Source: JBKQHQ01 sp052148715
Lineage (GTDB): Bacteria; Pseudomonadota; Alphaproteobacteria; Rhizobiales; Xanthobacteraceae
Assembly: GCA_052148715.1 (NCBI GenBank)
Contig: JBKQHQ010000143.1
Location: 1-53,518 of the forward strand
Length of the DNA stretch: 53,518 nucleotides
Reading direction: 5' to 3'
Of this stretch, positions 43,391 through 51,609 are shown piece by piece (positions within the stretch are counted from its first letter, which is position 1; each line of letters starts with the position of its first letter). The translations under genes and the position numbers were made by a program. The notes under the pieces are model-generated. The model was not told where the DNA came from, searched no databases, and saw nothing but the letters and a program-made list of their open reading frames with translations.

Positions 43391-44389
43391 TCAGCTCACG
43401 TTGACCGGCACGCGATGGATGGCGTTACGCCGCCCCGTTGTCGGCTGGCGCGTGCCGTCGTTCGCTTCGGCGCGCGCGGCGAGCGCGGCCGGGCCGCGGT
43501 CGCGCGGCGTCCATCGTCGGGAGAATCGCTGCCACTCCCGCCCGCGGGCGGGCTCGAGCTGCGCCGGCAGCCAGGTCGCGCCGTTGTCAACCGTGATGTC
43601 CACCCGGCGAATGCCGCCGTCCGCCCATGCCCAACCCCACACCTCGTGCTCCATCGCAACCGCAAGCGCCGCGTCCGGCGCCGGGGCGACGATCAGCGAT
43701 TCCGGCGCGATCGACCAGACCGGCGTCGTTGCGCCTGTGGCGCGGCCCGCCGCATCGAGTGCGGGATCGTTGTACCAGCGGGTCGTGAACGGGCCCGCGG
43801 CGCGGCTTTCCGCCAGTGTCATGCGCGCGAGCCATTTGACGCTGTTGGTTCCGTAAAAGCCGGGGACGACGAGGCGCGCCGGGAAACCGTGCTCGGCCGG
43901 GAGCGCCGTTCCGTTCATCGCATAGGCGACGAGCACATCGGAGCGCACACGCTCGATCGGCAGGTCCTTGAGATAGGCGTCGACCGTCACGCCGCTGAAC
44001 TCGCCGAAATCCGCACCGTACGACCAGATGAATTTTGCAACCGGATCCGGGCCGCAGTCGGCCAGGATGTCGGCGAGCCGGGCTCCGCTCCACGTGACAT
44101 TGCAAATCCGCCGGGTCGGCTCGGCCGGCTGCAACGGGCTGCCGGCGCATTGGTGCATGCTTGTCACCGTCGCCTGCGGATAACGCGTGAGGTCGTCGAA
44201 GCGAAGCGTGCGCGGGCGCGCCACAAGCCCGTCGATGGTCAGCGACCATGCCTCACGATCAAGGCGCGGGATGCCGAGGTGGGATAGAATAATGACGTCC
44301 TCGGTGCGCGTGTGCCGGTCCTGCATCTGATGCGGAAGCAGCGGGACGCGGCGGAAAAAGCCTTGCGGCTCAAGCCTCGCGCGATTCAC
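43391..44389 (-). CDS. Molybdopterin oxidoreductase, sulfite oxidase family
   Basis: A 332-residue member of the SUOX fold. The molybdenum-ligating Cys is in SMHQCAGSPLQP (residue about 81), followed by NVTWSGARLADIL and the cofactor-contacting GFPARLVVPGFYGTNSVKWLARM (about 167-189). The C-terminal third is the Mo-co dimerisation beta domain (VWGWAWADGGIRRVDITVDNGATW). No heme domain and no clear signal peptide are seen, unlike many periplasmic relatives. It could oxidise sulfite or reduce another oxo-compound. The start is GTG with AGGA upstream. It is divergent from the nitrate/sulfonate-type importer. Confidence 0.88.
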   Translation of the reverse strand: MNRARLEPQGFFRRVPLLPHQMQDRHTRTEDVIILSHLGIPRLDREAWSLTIDGLVARPRTLRFDDLTRYPQATVTSMHQCAGSPLQPAEPTRRICNVTWSGARLADILADCGPDPVAKFIWSYGADFGEFSGVTVDAYLKDLPIERVRSDVLVAYAMNGTALPAEHGFPARLVVPGFYGTNSVKWLARMTLAESRAAGPFTTRWYNDPALDAAGRATGATTPVWSIAPESLIVAPAPDAALAVAMEHEVWGWAWADGGIRRVDITVDNGATWLPAQLEPARGREWQRFSRRWTPRDRGPAALAARAEANDGTRQPTTGRRNAIHRVPVNVS

Positions 44390-44584
44390 GGGGAAATCCT
44401 CCTACACGCCAAGCTTAGACGATCCATCGCCAGCGCCGTAGCCAAAAGCGCGCGCACCCGGCCCATGAAACTGGATATCGTCGTGCACGCTCACGTAGAG
44501 CTCACGCGCCATCCGCACCTCTATCGCGGCTGCCTGCAAAAGTGCCTGACGAACGGGCATCCACGACGCCGGAGCCTGTGCCAT

Positions 44585-44600
44585 GATGCGTCGACGCATC
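44585..44600. promoter_or_regulatory. Perfect 16-bp palindrome before the NrtA-like gene
   Basis: GATGCGTCGACGCATC is its own reverse complement and lies 23 bases upstream of the importer's start, in the region divergent to the sulfite-oxidase-like gene. It is suited to a dimeric regulator that represses or activates the importer. Confidence 0.5.
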
Positions 44601-44623
44601 GGCGTGCCGGATGGAGGGTTATC

Positions 44624-45952
44624 ATGCGCAAGACGGTTCACCGCCACAAATTCCTGGGCGGCCTCTGCGGTTGCGGACAGCGGCATCGCGATCCCCCGGA
44701 AAATATCGAGGCGGCGATCGGCGACGGCATCGAGCGGGCTTTGCTCCACGGCCTCTTCCCGGACCCGATCTTACGTCGCGCCTTGCTGAAATCGGTCGGC
44801 GCCGCAACCGTGCTCGGCGCACTCGCCTCGCTGCTGCCGCTCGAAACCCTCAAGGCGATCGCGCAGGAGAAGCAGCCGCTGGAGAAGACGAAGCTCGCCG
44901 TCGGCTTCCTGCCGATCACCTGCGCCGCCCCGCTCATCTATGGCGAGACCCTCGGCCACTACGCCAAGCAAGGACTCGACGTCTCGCTGCAAAAGATCGC
45001 CGGCATCGGCATCATCCGCGACAAGATGATCAACGGCGAGCTCGATGTCTCGCAGCAGGTGATGCCCGTGGCGCTGACCATGACCGCGGGTCTCGGCGGG
45101 ACGACGCAGTCGATCAAGGTGCTGACGATCTGCAATCAGAACGGCAATTCGCTGGTGCTGGCCACCAAGCACAAGGACAATCGCGATCCGCGCAACTGGA
45201 AAGGCTTCGTGTTCGCGGTCCCGTTCGAGCAGAGCCATCAGGCGATGCAGCTGCGCAACTATCTCGCCTCATTCGGCCTCGATCCCGACAAGGACGTGAC
45301 CTATCGCGTGATCCCGCCGACGGAATATGTGTCGAGCCTGCGCGTGGGCGGCATCGACGGCTTCTTCGGCGGCGAGCCGGGTGGGCAGCGCGCCGTCTAT
45401 GAAGCCGCCGGCTTTATCCACGCGATTTCGCGGGATCTGTGGAACGGCCATCCCTGCTGTTCAGTGACGGCCGCGGAGATCTGGATCAAACAGAATCCCA
45501 ACACTTTCATGGCGTTCTACCGCGCGATCGTTGCCGCCAGCCTGCACGTCTCGGATAAGAAGAACCGAGAGGGCATGGCGAAGGTCCTGTCCCAACCGCA
45601 ATACCTCAATGCGCCCGAGATCGTGGTCGACCAGGTGATCACCGGGCGCTATGCCGACGGCCTGGGCAGCATCAAGACGGCGGCGGACCGCGTCGACTAT
45701 CAGCCGTTCCCGCATTATTCGGCTGCCGTGTGGCTCATGACCCAGCTGCGGCGCTGGAACATGCTGAAGGAGGATATCGACTACAAGAAGCTCGCCCAGC
45801 AGGTCATGCTGGCAACGGATGCCGGCAGGATCATGCGCGAGATGGGCGCCAATCCTCCGGCGGCTGAGTTCGGCAAGGAGATCATTCTCGGCCAAGAGTT
45901 CGACGCCAGCGAGCCGGAAGAGTATCTGAAATCGGTCCGCAAGCCGACTTAG
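44624..45952 (+). CDS. ABC importer substrate-binding protein, CmpA/NrtA family
   Basis: A 442-residue receptor for nitrate, bicarbonate, sulfonate or a similar anion. A 50-residue N-terminal extension (KFLGGLCGCGQRHRDPPENIEAAI...) precedes a twin-arginine signal (LRRALLKSVGAATVLGALASLLPL) and the mature start KLAVGFLPITCAAPLIYGETLG. From memory the extension with its CxC is a feature of many alphaproteobacterial members. The frame opens at 44312, but GGAGGG lies 7 bases before the ATG at 44624. It is followed closely by its permease and ATPase genes. Confidence 0.9.
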   Translation: MRKTVHRHKFLGGLCGCGQRHRDPPENIEAAIGDGIERALLHGLFPDPILRRALLKSVGAATVLGALASLLPLETLKAIAQEKQPLEKTKLAVGFLPITCAAPLIYGETLGHYAKQGLDVSLQKIAGIGIIRDKMINGELDVSQQVMPVALTMTAGLGGTTQSIKVLTICNQNGNSLVLATKHKDNRDPRNWKGFVFAVPFEQSHQAMQLRNYLASFGLDPDKDVTYRVIPPTEYVSSLRVGGIDGFFGGEPGGQRAVYEAAGFIHAISRDLWNGHPCCSVTAAEIWIKQNPNTFMAFYRAIVAASLHVSDKKNREGMAKVLSQPQYLNAPEIVVDQVITGRYADGLGSIKTAADRVDYQPFPHYSAAVWLMTQLRRWNMLKEDIDYKKLAQQVMLATDAGRIMREMGANPPAAEFGKEIILGQEFDASEPEEYLKSVRKPT

Positions 45953-45957
45953 CCCGC

Positions 45958-46800
45958 GTGCGCCGCTATCTTGTGCGCCCTTACGTCGCGTCGGCGGCGC
46001 TCTTTGTCCTGTTCGTCGCCGGCTGGCACCTTTTGACCGCGACCGGGGCGGCCGATACGAGCGCGGTCGATCCGGAATACGCCAAGCTTGCGGGTCAGAG
46101 CGCGGCGGCGCAGCCGATCGCCGCCATCCCGACACCCGGCGCCGTGGCGCGCAGGGGGTTCGAGCTGCTCGTCAATGCGTTCGACCGAAGCAATCCCAAC
46201 AACCTCGGCATCGCCTGGCATTTGCTGCGCTCGCTCGGCCGCGTGCTCTTGGGATTTGCGCTGGCGGTGGTCGTCGCCGTGCCGCTCGGCTTCACGCTCG
46301 GGCTCTTCCCGTTCGTCTACCAAGCGCTCGATCCCTTCATCCAGGTGCTGCGGCCGGTCTCGCCGCTCGCCTGGATGCCGCTCGCGCTCTACACGTTTCG
46401 CGACAGCGGCGTGTCCGCAATCTTCATCATCTTCATCTGCGCGCTCTGGCCGATGCTCATCAACACCGCCGTCGGCGCCGCCAATGTCCGCCAGGAGTGG
46501 GTCAATGTCTCGCGCGTGTTCGGCCTGAGCGCCTTCGAGCACGTCACGCGCATCATGTTTCCCGCCAGCGTGCCGATGATCATGACCGGCATGCGCATCT
46601 CGATCGGCATCGCCTGGTTCGTGATCGTCGCCGCGGAGATGGTCGGGGCGCAGAGCGGTATCGGCTATTTCATCTGGAACGAGTGGAACAATCTGCAGAT
46701 TGCCAGCATGATCGTGGCCATCGTCCTGATCGGGTTGATCGGCTTGGGGCTCGACTCCGGTCTCGCCTGGATTGGGCGCAAGTTGAGTTTCCGGGAATGA
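45958..46800 (+). CDS. ABC importer permease (NrtB/SsuC type)
   Basis: A 280-residue inner-membrane permease with about six helices. The coupling motif EWVNVSRVFGLSAFEHVTRIMFPASVPMIMTGMRISIGIAW (residues about 180-220) is the E-A-A-x(3)-G loop region of this class. FVIVAAEMVGAQSGIGYFIW and a C-terminal GLDSGLAWIGRKLSFRE are typical endings. The start is GTG, six bases after the receptor stop. It forms a homodimeric channel with the ATPase encoded next. Confidence 0.93.
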   Translation: MRRYLVRPYVASAALFVLFVAGWHLLTATGAADTSAVDPEYAKLAGQSAAAQPIAAIPTPGAVARRGFELLVNAFDRSNPNNLGIAWHLLRSLGRVLLGFALAVVVAVPLGFTLGLFPFVYQALDPFIQVLRPVSPLAWMPLALYTFRDSGVSAIFIIFICALWPMLINTAVGAANVRQEWVNVSRVFGLSAFEHVTRIMFPASVPMIMTGMRISIGIAWFVIVAAEMVGAQSGIGYFIWNEWNNLQIASMIVAIVLIGLIGLGLDSGLAWIGRKLSFRE

Positions 46801-46804
46801 GCGC

Positions 46805-47596
46805 ATGGCCTTCCTGAGCGTCGACAACGTTTCGATGGCGTTCCCGGTCAAAGGTGACGGCCGCTTTCTCGCGCTGGACTCCGTCTGCCTCGACGTGACG
46901 CAAAGCGAGTTCGTATGCCTCATCGGCCATTCCGGCTGCGGCAAGAGCACCCTCTTGAACCTCATCGCCGGCCTGCTGCTGCCGACCTCGGGGACCATTG
47001 CGTGCGAGCGCGAGCCGGTTCGCGGGCCCGGCCCCGACCGCGCCATGGTCTTTCAAAGCCACGCGCTGCTGCCGTGGATGACCTGCCTCGAGAACGTTCA
47101 TCTCGCCGTGAGGCAAGTTTTTGGCCGCTCGCTGACTGCCGCCGAGCTCATCGACAAAGCGGCAGCGGCGCTTAAGCTTGTCCATCTCGACCACGCGATG
47201 AACAAGTATCCCTTCGAGATTTCCGGCGGAATGAAGCAGCGGGTCGGCATCGCCCGCGCGCTCGCGGTAAGGCCACGCGTGCTGCTGCTTGACGAGCCGT
47301 TCGGCGCGCTCGACGCACTCACGCGGGCGAGCCTGCAGGACGAGCTCGTCCGCATCGTCGACGAGACGCGCTCGACGGTGGTCATGGTCACCCACGACGT
47401 CGACGAGGCGATCCTACTGAGCGACCGGGTCATCATGCTGACCAACGGACCGGCGGCAAGGATCGGTGATGTGCTCCCGGTCACGCTGCCGCGTCCGCGC
47501 GACCGGCTGCTGCTTGCGGCTAGCCCGCAATTTGCGGCCTACCGCCAATATTTGCTGAAATTCCTATACCAGAAGCAGGGGATCACGGCGGAATAG
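46805..47596 (+). CDS. ABC importer ATPase (NrtD/SsuB type)
   Basis: A 263-residue ATPase. Walker A is GHSGCGKST (residues about 40-48), the Q-loop is MVFQSHALLPWMTCLENV, the signature is ISGGMKQRVGIARALA, Walker B is VLLLDEPFGALDALTR and the switch His is in VMVTHDVDEAILLSD. It begins four bases after the permease stop. The chain ends shortly after the catalytic core, with no NrtC-type regulatory receptor domain. Confidence 0.95.
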   Translation: MAFLSVDNVSMAFPVKGDGRFLALDSVCLDVTQSEFVCLIGHSGCGKSTLLNLIAGLLLPTSGTIACEREPVRGPGPDRAMVFQSHALLPWMTCLENVHLAVRQVFGRSLTAAELIDKAAAALKLVHLDHAMNKYPFEISGGMKQRVGIARALAVRPRVLLLDEPFGALDALTRASLQDELVRIVDETRSTVVMVTHDVDEAILLSDRVIMLTNGPAARIGDVLPVTLPRPRDRLLLAASPQFAAYRQYLLKFLYQKQGITAE

Positions 47597-47838
47597 TCGG
47601 GCGGGGCGCCACGCGCGCTTACGGAAGCGCTGTCAGTCCAAATGGGTGACGCCATCGCAACGGACGAATTGTGATGCAGCATCCGTCACTGCGTGAGGAT
47701 CGTGGGTGCGACAGCGCCGAGGTACACAACGCCGGCGGCGCTTGCCGTTCGTAAAGAATGTGTTTACAGAAATGATGTAGACTTTTCGGCAAAGTTCGTT
47801 TAAGATGCCGCCGGGCGCAATTTTGAGCGAGGCGCGGT

Positions 47839-49299
47839 ATGGCGCGGATCAGGAGCATCCACCCGGGATTCTTCACCGACGAAGCCGTCATGGGGCTCTC
47901 GTGCGAGGCGCAGATCTTTCTCGTCGGTCTGTGGACCGAGGCGGACGATCAGGGCGTCTTTGAATGGAAGCCGCTGACGTTGCGCGCCCGATTGCGGCCG
48001 TGCCGGGACGGCTGTGTCGAGCCCATCTTGGCGGAGCTCGCGCAGGCCGGGTGCATCCGGCGTTACGAACTTGACGAGCGTTCGTTAGGCGCCATCCGGA
48101 ACTTCTGCAAGTATCAGCGGCCGAGGCGGCCGAACAATCGGTTCGTCGTTCCGTCCGAGCTGCGAACGTGGGTTGGGTTAACTGCCGCAGGTACGGAACC
48201 GGCGGGAGTTGAAGAGGGCGCAGTTCCGCCAAAGTCGGAATCGAGTGGCGTTGAAGCGGGTCCGTTGCCGCCAAAGTCGGAACTCGGCGCGCAGATGGAG
48301 GAGGGAGGATGGAGGAGGAAGGAGGTAGGATGGAAGAGGAAGGATGAAAGAGGGAAGAGAAGGAAGAGAAGGAAGGAGATTCAGAATCTCGAAGAACCTC
48401 CTGAGAAAAATAACTACGTCGGAGACGTCAGTGGAATCGACAGAAATGTTGAGCAAAATGAGATCAAGCCCGTCGAAGCCAGCAGCGCCTCGATCAACAA
48501 CCGATTCCCGTTCGCCGCCGACGCCGATTCTTTGAGAATAATCGAGCAAAAGGTCTACCTCGATGAGCTTTACCTCGATCAGACCTTTGCGCTCGATGCA
48601 CGAGCCATAGCGATGCGGCGTGACAGCTGTCGAGACCAGAATCGGGCCGGTTCACGGCGGAAGATCACCAAGCCCCGCGGCAAGCCCGGCGAGGGATATG
48701 GGGATGCCGATTCCCTCGTCCGGAGTTTGGAAAATGATGAATTGCGCGACCTTTCCGCCCTTGAGTTGGCCCAGCAAGGCGTCGTCGACGATGACCTCCG
48801 CGACGCAGCCGGTGGCGAGGCAGCGCACGAAACCGGCCCGGCCGATGTCCTTGCCGTCGATCTTCAATCCGAGACCGGACGGCATGAGGATTCCAAGCGG
48901 CGCCAGGACCCGAAGCAGGATTTTCTTCTCGGTCGAGCGCAGGAGAATGACCGACATTGTGACCCCCGGCCGGTCTTCCGCGGTGACGCTCTGGATGACC
49001 GCGCATTGATCCTGCGGCGGGGACGGCGAGCTGACAGCGCACTTGCCACTGGTCGTGGATGCTGCGCACCGAGCCGATATCGGTCGATTCGGTCTTCGAC
49101 ACCGGCCGCGTGCTCTGCAGCGGCGGCGCGGTTTGCGTCTTGGTCGGCACCAGCGAAACGATATCGCCGCCGAGCGACCCGTAGAGGAACGGCTCCTGCT
49201 GCCGATTGGTCTCCTTCAAGACTTGGTCGCGCACGCGGCCGAGCGCGATCCGCACGTCGAGACCCGGCGTCGTCAAGTGCGCCAGCAGGGCCTTGGTGA
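47839..49299 (+). CDS. Phage-type protein, N-terminal domain intact, C-terminal part run-on
   Basis: Residues 1 to about 115 (MARIRSIHPGFFTDEAVMGL, LWTEADDQGVFEWKPLTLRARL, AGCIRRYELDERSLGAIRNFCKYQRPRRPNNRFV) match the winged-helix-like start of prophage proteins common in Bradyrhizobium. Next comes a Glu/Lys/Arg-rich linker encoded by a nearly pure purine tract (48293-48381). From 48652 the frame is antisense to the caspase-IalB gene, so residues beyond about 270 are unlikely to be native; the original end has probably been lost. GAGG lies before the ATG. The full-length product is doubtful. Confidence 0.5.
   Translation: MARIRSIHPGFFTDEAVMGLSCEAQIFLVGLWTEADDQGVFEWKPLTLRARLRPCRDGCVEPILAELAQAGCIRRYELDERSLGAIRNFCKYQRPRRPNNRFVVPSELRTWVGLTAAGTEPAGVEEGAVPPKSESSGVEAGPLPPKSELGAQMEEGGWRRKEVGWKRKDERGKRRKRRKEIQNLEEPPEKNNYVGDVSGIDRNVEQNEIKPVEASSASINNRFPFAADADSLRIIEQKVYLDELYLDQTFALDARAIAMRRDSCRDQNRAGSRRKITKPRGKPGEGYGDADSLVRSLENDELRDLSALELAQQGVVDDDLRDAAGGEAAHETGPADVLAVDLQSETGRHEDSKRRQDPKQDFLLGRAQENDRHCDPRPVFRGDALDDRALILRRGRRADSALATGRGCCAPSRYRSIRSSTPAACSAAAARFASWSAPAKRYRRRATRRGTAPAADWSPSRLGRARGRARSARRDPASSSAPAGPW
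48293..48381 (+). repeat. Polypurine low-complexity tract
   Basis: 89 bases with no C and only about six T, built from irregular GGAGGA, GGAAGGA and GAAGA units. It encodes the charged linker of the phage-type protein. Such mirror-like purine runs can form triplex DNA and are prone to slippage. Confidence 0.85.
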
Positions 49300-49909
49300 A
49301 CGGGCTGTTGGTGCCGTCGCCGTCCGCAGCCGTCGATCCGGCCTTGGCGGCGAACGCGACCAACGTGTCGGACGCGGCCGGGTCGACCCGGGCAAGGCCG
49401 CGGCCGATGCTGCGCGTCGGCGAAAGCCGGCTCATCTTCGCCACGAACGGATTCTCGCGGCAGGCATCGAGGATCACGAGCTTCAGCCGCCGTGCCGGCT
49501 CGACCGTGTGCAGCAGCCGGTCGAGCGAGATCGCCTCGTCCTCCGCATCGCGGTCCCGCGCGAGCCGCGCATCGACGGGGACGAGATAATTTTCGCCCGA
49601 CAGCTCGATGCCGTGGCCGGCGAAATACACCAGCGCAACGTCGGCGTCGTCGCTGAGATCGGCAAAGTCGCGCAGCGCCCGGCGAAATTCCTCGGCGCCG
49701 AGATCGCTCTTGGACTGCACCACGTCGAAGCCCGCATCCGTCAGCAGCTTGGCGATCGTCTTGGCGTCGTTGCGCGCATTGGGCAGCTCGGCCGCGCTGC
49801 GATAGGCCGAATTGCCGATGACCAGCGCAATGCGTTTCTCGGCATGGCTCGGTGCGATGCCGAGGGAGATCAGCAGCAAGGAGCAGACAAAAGCCGCAAT
49901 GAGGCGCAT
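48652..49909 (-). pseudogene. Caspase-family protein fused to an IalB-like domain, single-base frameshift
   Basis: The signal peptide MRLIAAFVCSLLLISLGIAPSHA and a full p20 domain (RIALVIGNSAY; His99 in YFAGHG; Cys150 in VILDACRENPF) are intact. The frame then continues through a short linker into SIHDQWQVRC, the start of an invasion-associated-locus-B-like domain, where it breaks. The rest (CAVIQSVTAEDRPGVTMSVI, APLGILMPSGLGLKIDGKDIG, RCLATGCVAEVIVDD) is in another frame, ending at 48652. Dropping one G from the GGGG at 49019-49022 restores one 418-residue frame. It is a pseudogene, a phase-variable gene or a sequencing error. Confidence 0.85.
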
Positions 49910-49940
49910 GGCGATTTCGGCCTGAAAGTCTTGAGCACGC

Positions 49941-49975
49941 GGATCATGCCACGGCGAGGTGCGCGCCGGAAGCGC
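49941..49975 (-). promoter_or_regulatory. Upstream element shared with the first caspase gene
   Basis: GGATCATGCCACGGCGAGGT (49941-49960) and CGGAAGCGC (49967-49975) on the plus strand, 32 bases upstream of the caspase-IalB start. They match 43299-43333 with one mismatch in 29 bases and the same 6-base gap, although the flanking DNA has diverged. Confidence 0.5.
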
Positions 49976-50136
49976 GGAACGGTGCCGTCGCGCTCCCCAC
50001 GCCGTCAAATGATTTGGAGGCTTGCGGCGAAGAAAGTTTGGCTGAATTAGAGCGCCATGCGCCGTCGACGGGCACGGCCTGTGCACGACTTCTGCGAGCG
50101 CAACCTGCGGGCGGAGACGCCGGCGCGCGTGTTAAG

Positions 50137-50152
50137 TAATTGCGTGCAATTA
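50137..50152. promoter_or_regulatory. Inverted repeat in the divergent caspase-IalB / TPR region
   Basis: TAATTGC-GT-GCAATTA, 7-bp arms with a 2-base centre, in the 358-base gap (49910-50267) between the minus-strand caspase-IalB gene and the plus-strand TPR gene. The gap also holds the shared caspase element and, at about 50239, a TATAGT that could be the -10 box of the TPR gene. Confidence 0.45.
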
Positions 50153-50267
50153 AGTATGAGTTCAGGACGCGGTCTTTGCAGCTGACGGCGTGTTAATAAT
50201 CAACGTTCGATGGTTCGCCGGCCGGTAATATTTGTGGTATAGTGTAACCAGGCCAAGGGAGTGAGCT

Positions 50268-51596
50268 TTGTCCTGGTTTGTGAGCTTGCTGGCCGATGAC
50301 GGCGCGGAGCTGCGGGCGTGGCTCATCGCGCAGGCGCCAGATTTTTTGCAGGAATCGGTTGCTGCCGCACCCGTCTGGGTGATCGGCATCGTTGTAACGC
50401 TGACGGCGGCGCTGCTGGTTTGGGTTCTCGTCAGATTGATCGGGGGCGCGCTGCGAGGCCTCGCGCGGCTTGGTACGGCGCCGGCCGACTTCGACGAAGC
50501 CGAGGATGTTTTCCCGGAGCCGACCGCGACGCGCCACGCGGTGCGCAGCCTTACGCGAGGGGTCAACAGGGAGAGCAGGCTTCTGGCCGATGTCATGGCC
50601 CGCTTCGATCGGCTCGACGTTGATCGCATTCTGGCGGGCGCGGCGCCGCTCGGCGCGGCCGAGCGGGAGCTGCGCAACGCGGCGGCGGCCGAGCTCGTCG
50701 CCGAAGCGAGCCCTGCGACCAACGCGGCTGCGCGTGAGATCGCCGCCGGCGATATCGCCGGTGCCTACGCGACACTCGAGCGCGACGCGCGCGCGGCGTA
50801 TGAGGATGCGGGCGAGCGCTGGCGCCGCTTGGGAGCGCTCTTTCTCGGCATCGACCCCGAGCGGGCGCTTGCCGCGCATGAGGAAGCGTTCAAACTGCAA
50901 CCCGACGATTTCTGGACGTGCATCGAAATCGGACGGCTGCGCAGCGCCGCTGGAGATTTGCGCGGCGCGCATCAGGCAGCATTTGCAGCCGAGCGGGCGG
51001 CGCGGAGCGAGCGGGAGACATCGGTCGCGCTCAATGCGCTCGGCGACGTGCTGGTGAAGGCGAGCGATCCCGCCGCCGCGAAGACGCGTTACGAGGCAAG
51101 CCTGCTGATCAGAGAACGCCTGGCCGCGCAGAACCGGCACAGTGCCCCGGCGCAGCGCGATCTCTCGATCGGCCTCATCAAGCTCGGCGACGTTCTTGTT
51201 CAGATGGACGATCTTGCGGACGCCAAGGCCCGCTATGAGGCGAGCCTCCGGATCAGAGAACGCCTGGCCGCGCAGGACCGGCGGAGCGCCGAGGCGCAGC
51301 GCGATCTGGCGATCAACCTGACCAAGCTCGGCGCGGTGGCGGAGAAGGCGGGCGATCTTGCCGGCGCGAAGGCGCGCTACGAGGCGAGCCTGCAGATCGC
51401 GGAGCGCCTTGCCGCCGAGTATAGCGGAAGCGCGCAGGCTCAGCGCGATCTCTCGGTCAGCCTCGACAATCTGGGCTACGTGTTGCTGAAGGCGGGCGAT
51501 TCCGCCGGCGCGCAGGCGCGCTACGCGGCGAGCCAGCGCATCTCGGCGCGCTGGCCTTGGCATAACGATAGGCGGAAGGCCGCGATCGGCGGCTGA
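50268..51596 (+). CDS. Membrane-anchored TPR protein
   Basis: A 442-residue protein. One hydrophobic helix (VWVIGIVVTLTAALLVWVLVRLIG, residues about 37-60) anchors it. A helical middle part follows, then four tandem 48-residue TPR-like units from residue 255, each with LGxVLxKAxDxAxAKxRYEASLxIxERLAA...AQRDLS. Such units form a right-handed scaffold for partner proteins. The start is TTG with GGGAG 6 bases upstream. It ends 13 bases from the convergent caspase-SUMF1 gene and faces away from the caspase-IalB gene, so an adaptor role for the caspase proteins is conceivable (inference). Confidence 0.88.
   Translation: MSWFVSLLADDGAELRAWLIAQAPDFLQESVAAAPVWVIGIVVTLTAALLVWVLVRLIGGALRGLARLGTAPADFDEAEDVFPEPTATRHAVRSLTRGVNRESRLLADVMARFDRLDVDRILAGAAPLGAAERELRNAAAAELVAEASPATNAAAREIAAGDIAGAYATLERDARAAYEDAGERWRRLGALFLGIDPERALAAHEEAFKLQPDDFWTCIEIGRLRSAAGDLRGAHQAAFAAERAARSERETSVALNALGDVLVKASDPAAAKTRYEASLLIRERLAAQNRHSAPAQRDLSIGLIKLGDVLVQMDDLADAKARYEASLRIRERLAAQDRRSAEAQRDLAINLTKLGAVAEKAGDLAGAKARYEASLQIAERLAAEYSGSAQAQRDLSVSLDNLGYVLLKAGDSAGAQARYAASQRISARWPWHNDRRKAAIGG
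51030..51593 (+). repeat. Four tandem 144-bp units (48-residue TPR repeats)
   Basis: Units at 51030-51173, 51174-51317, 51318-51461 and a partial unit at 51462-51593. They are recognisably similar at the DNA level (recurrent GCGCAGCGCGATCT and CGCTACGAGGCGAGCCT blocks), so expansion or loss of units by recombination is possible. Confidence 0.8.
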
Positions 51597-51609
51597 TCGG
51601 GGTCGCGGA

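Noticed and set aside
42530..44287. 585-codon plus-strand open frame
   Set aside because: Antisense to the caspase-YARHG and sulfite-oxidase-like genes; no recognisable domain.
51030..51593. Tandem 144-bp repeats as a CRISPR or satellite array
   Set aside because: They are in frame and encode TPR helices; there are no short identical repeats with variable spacers.
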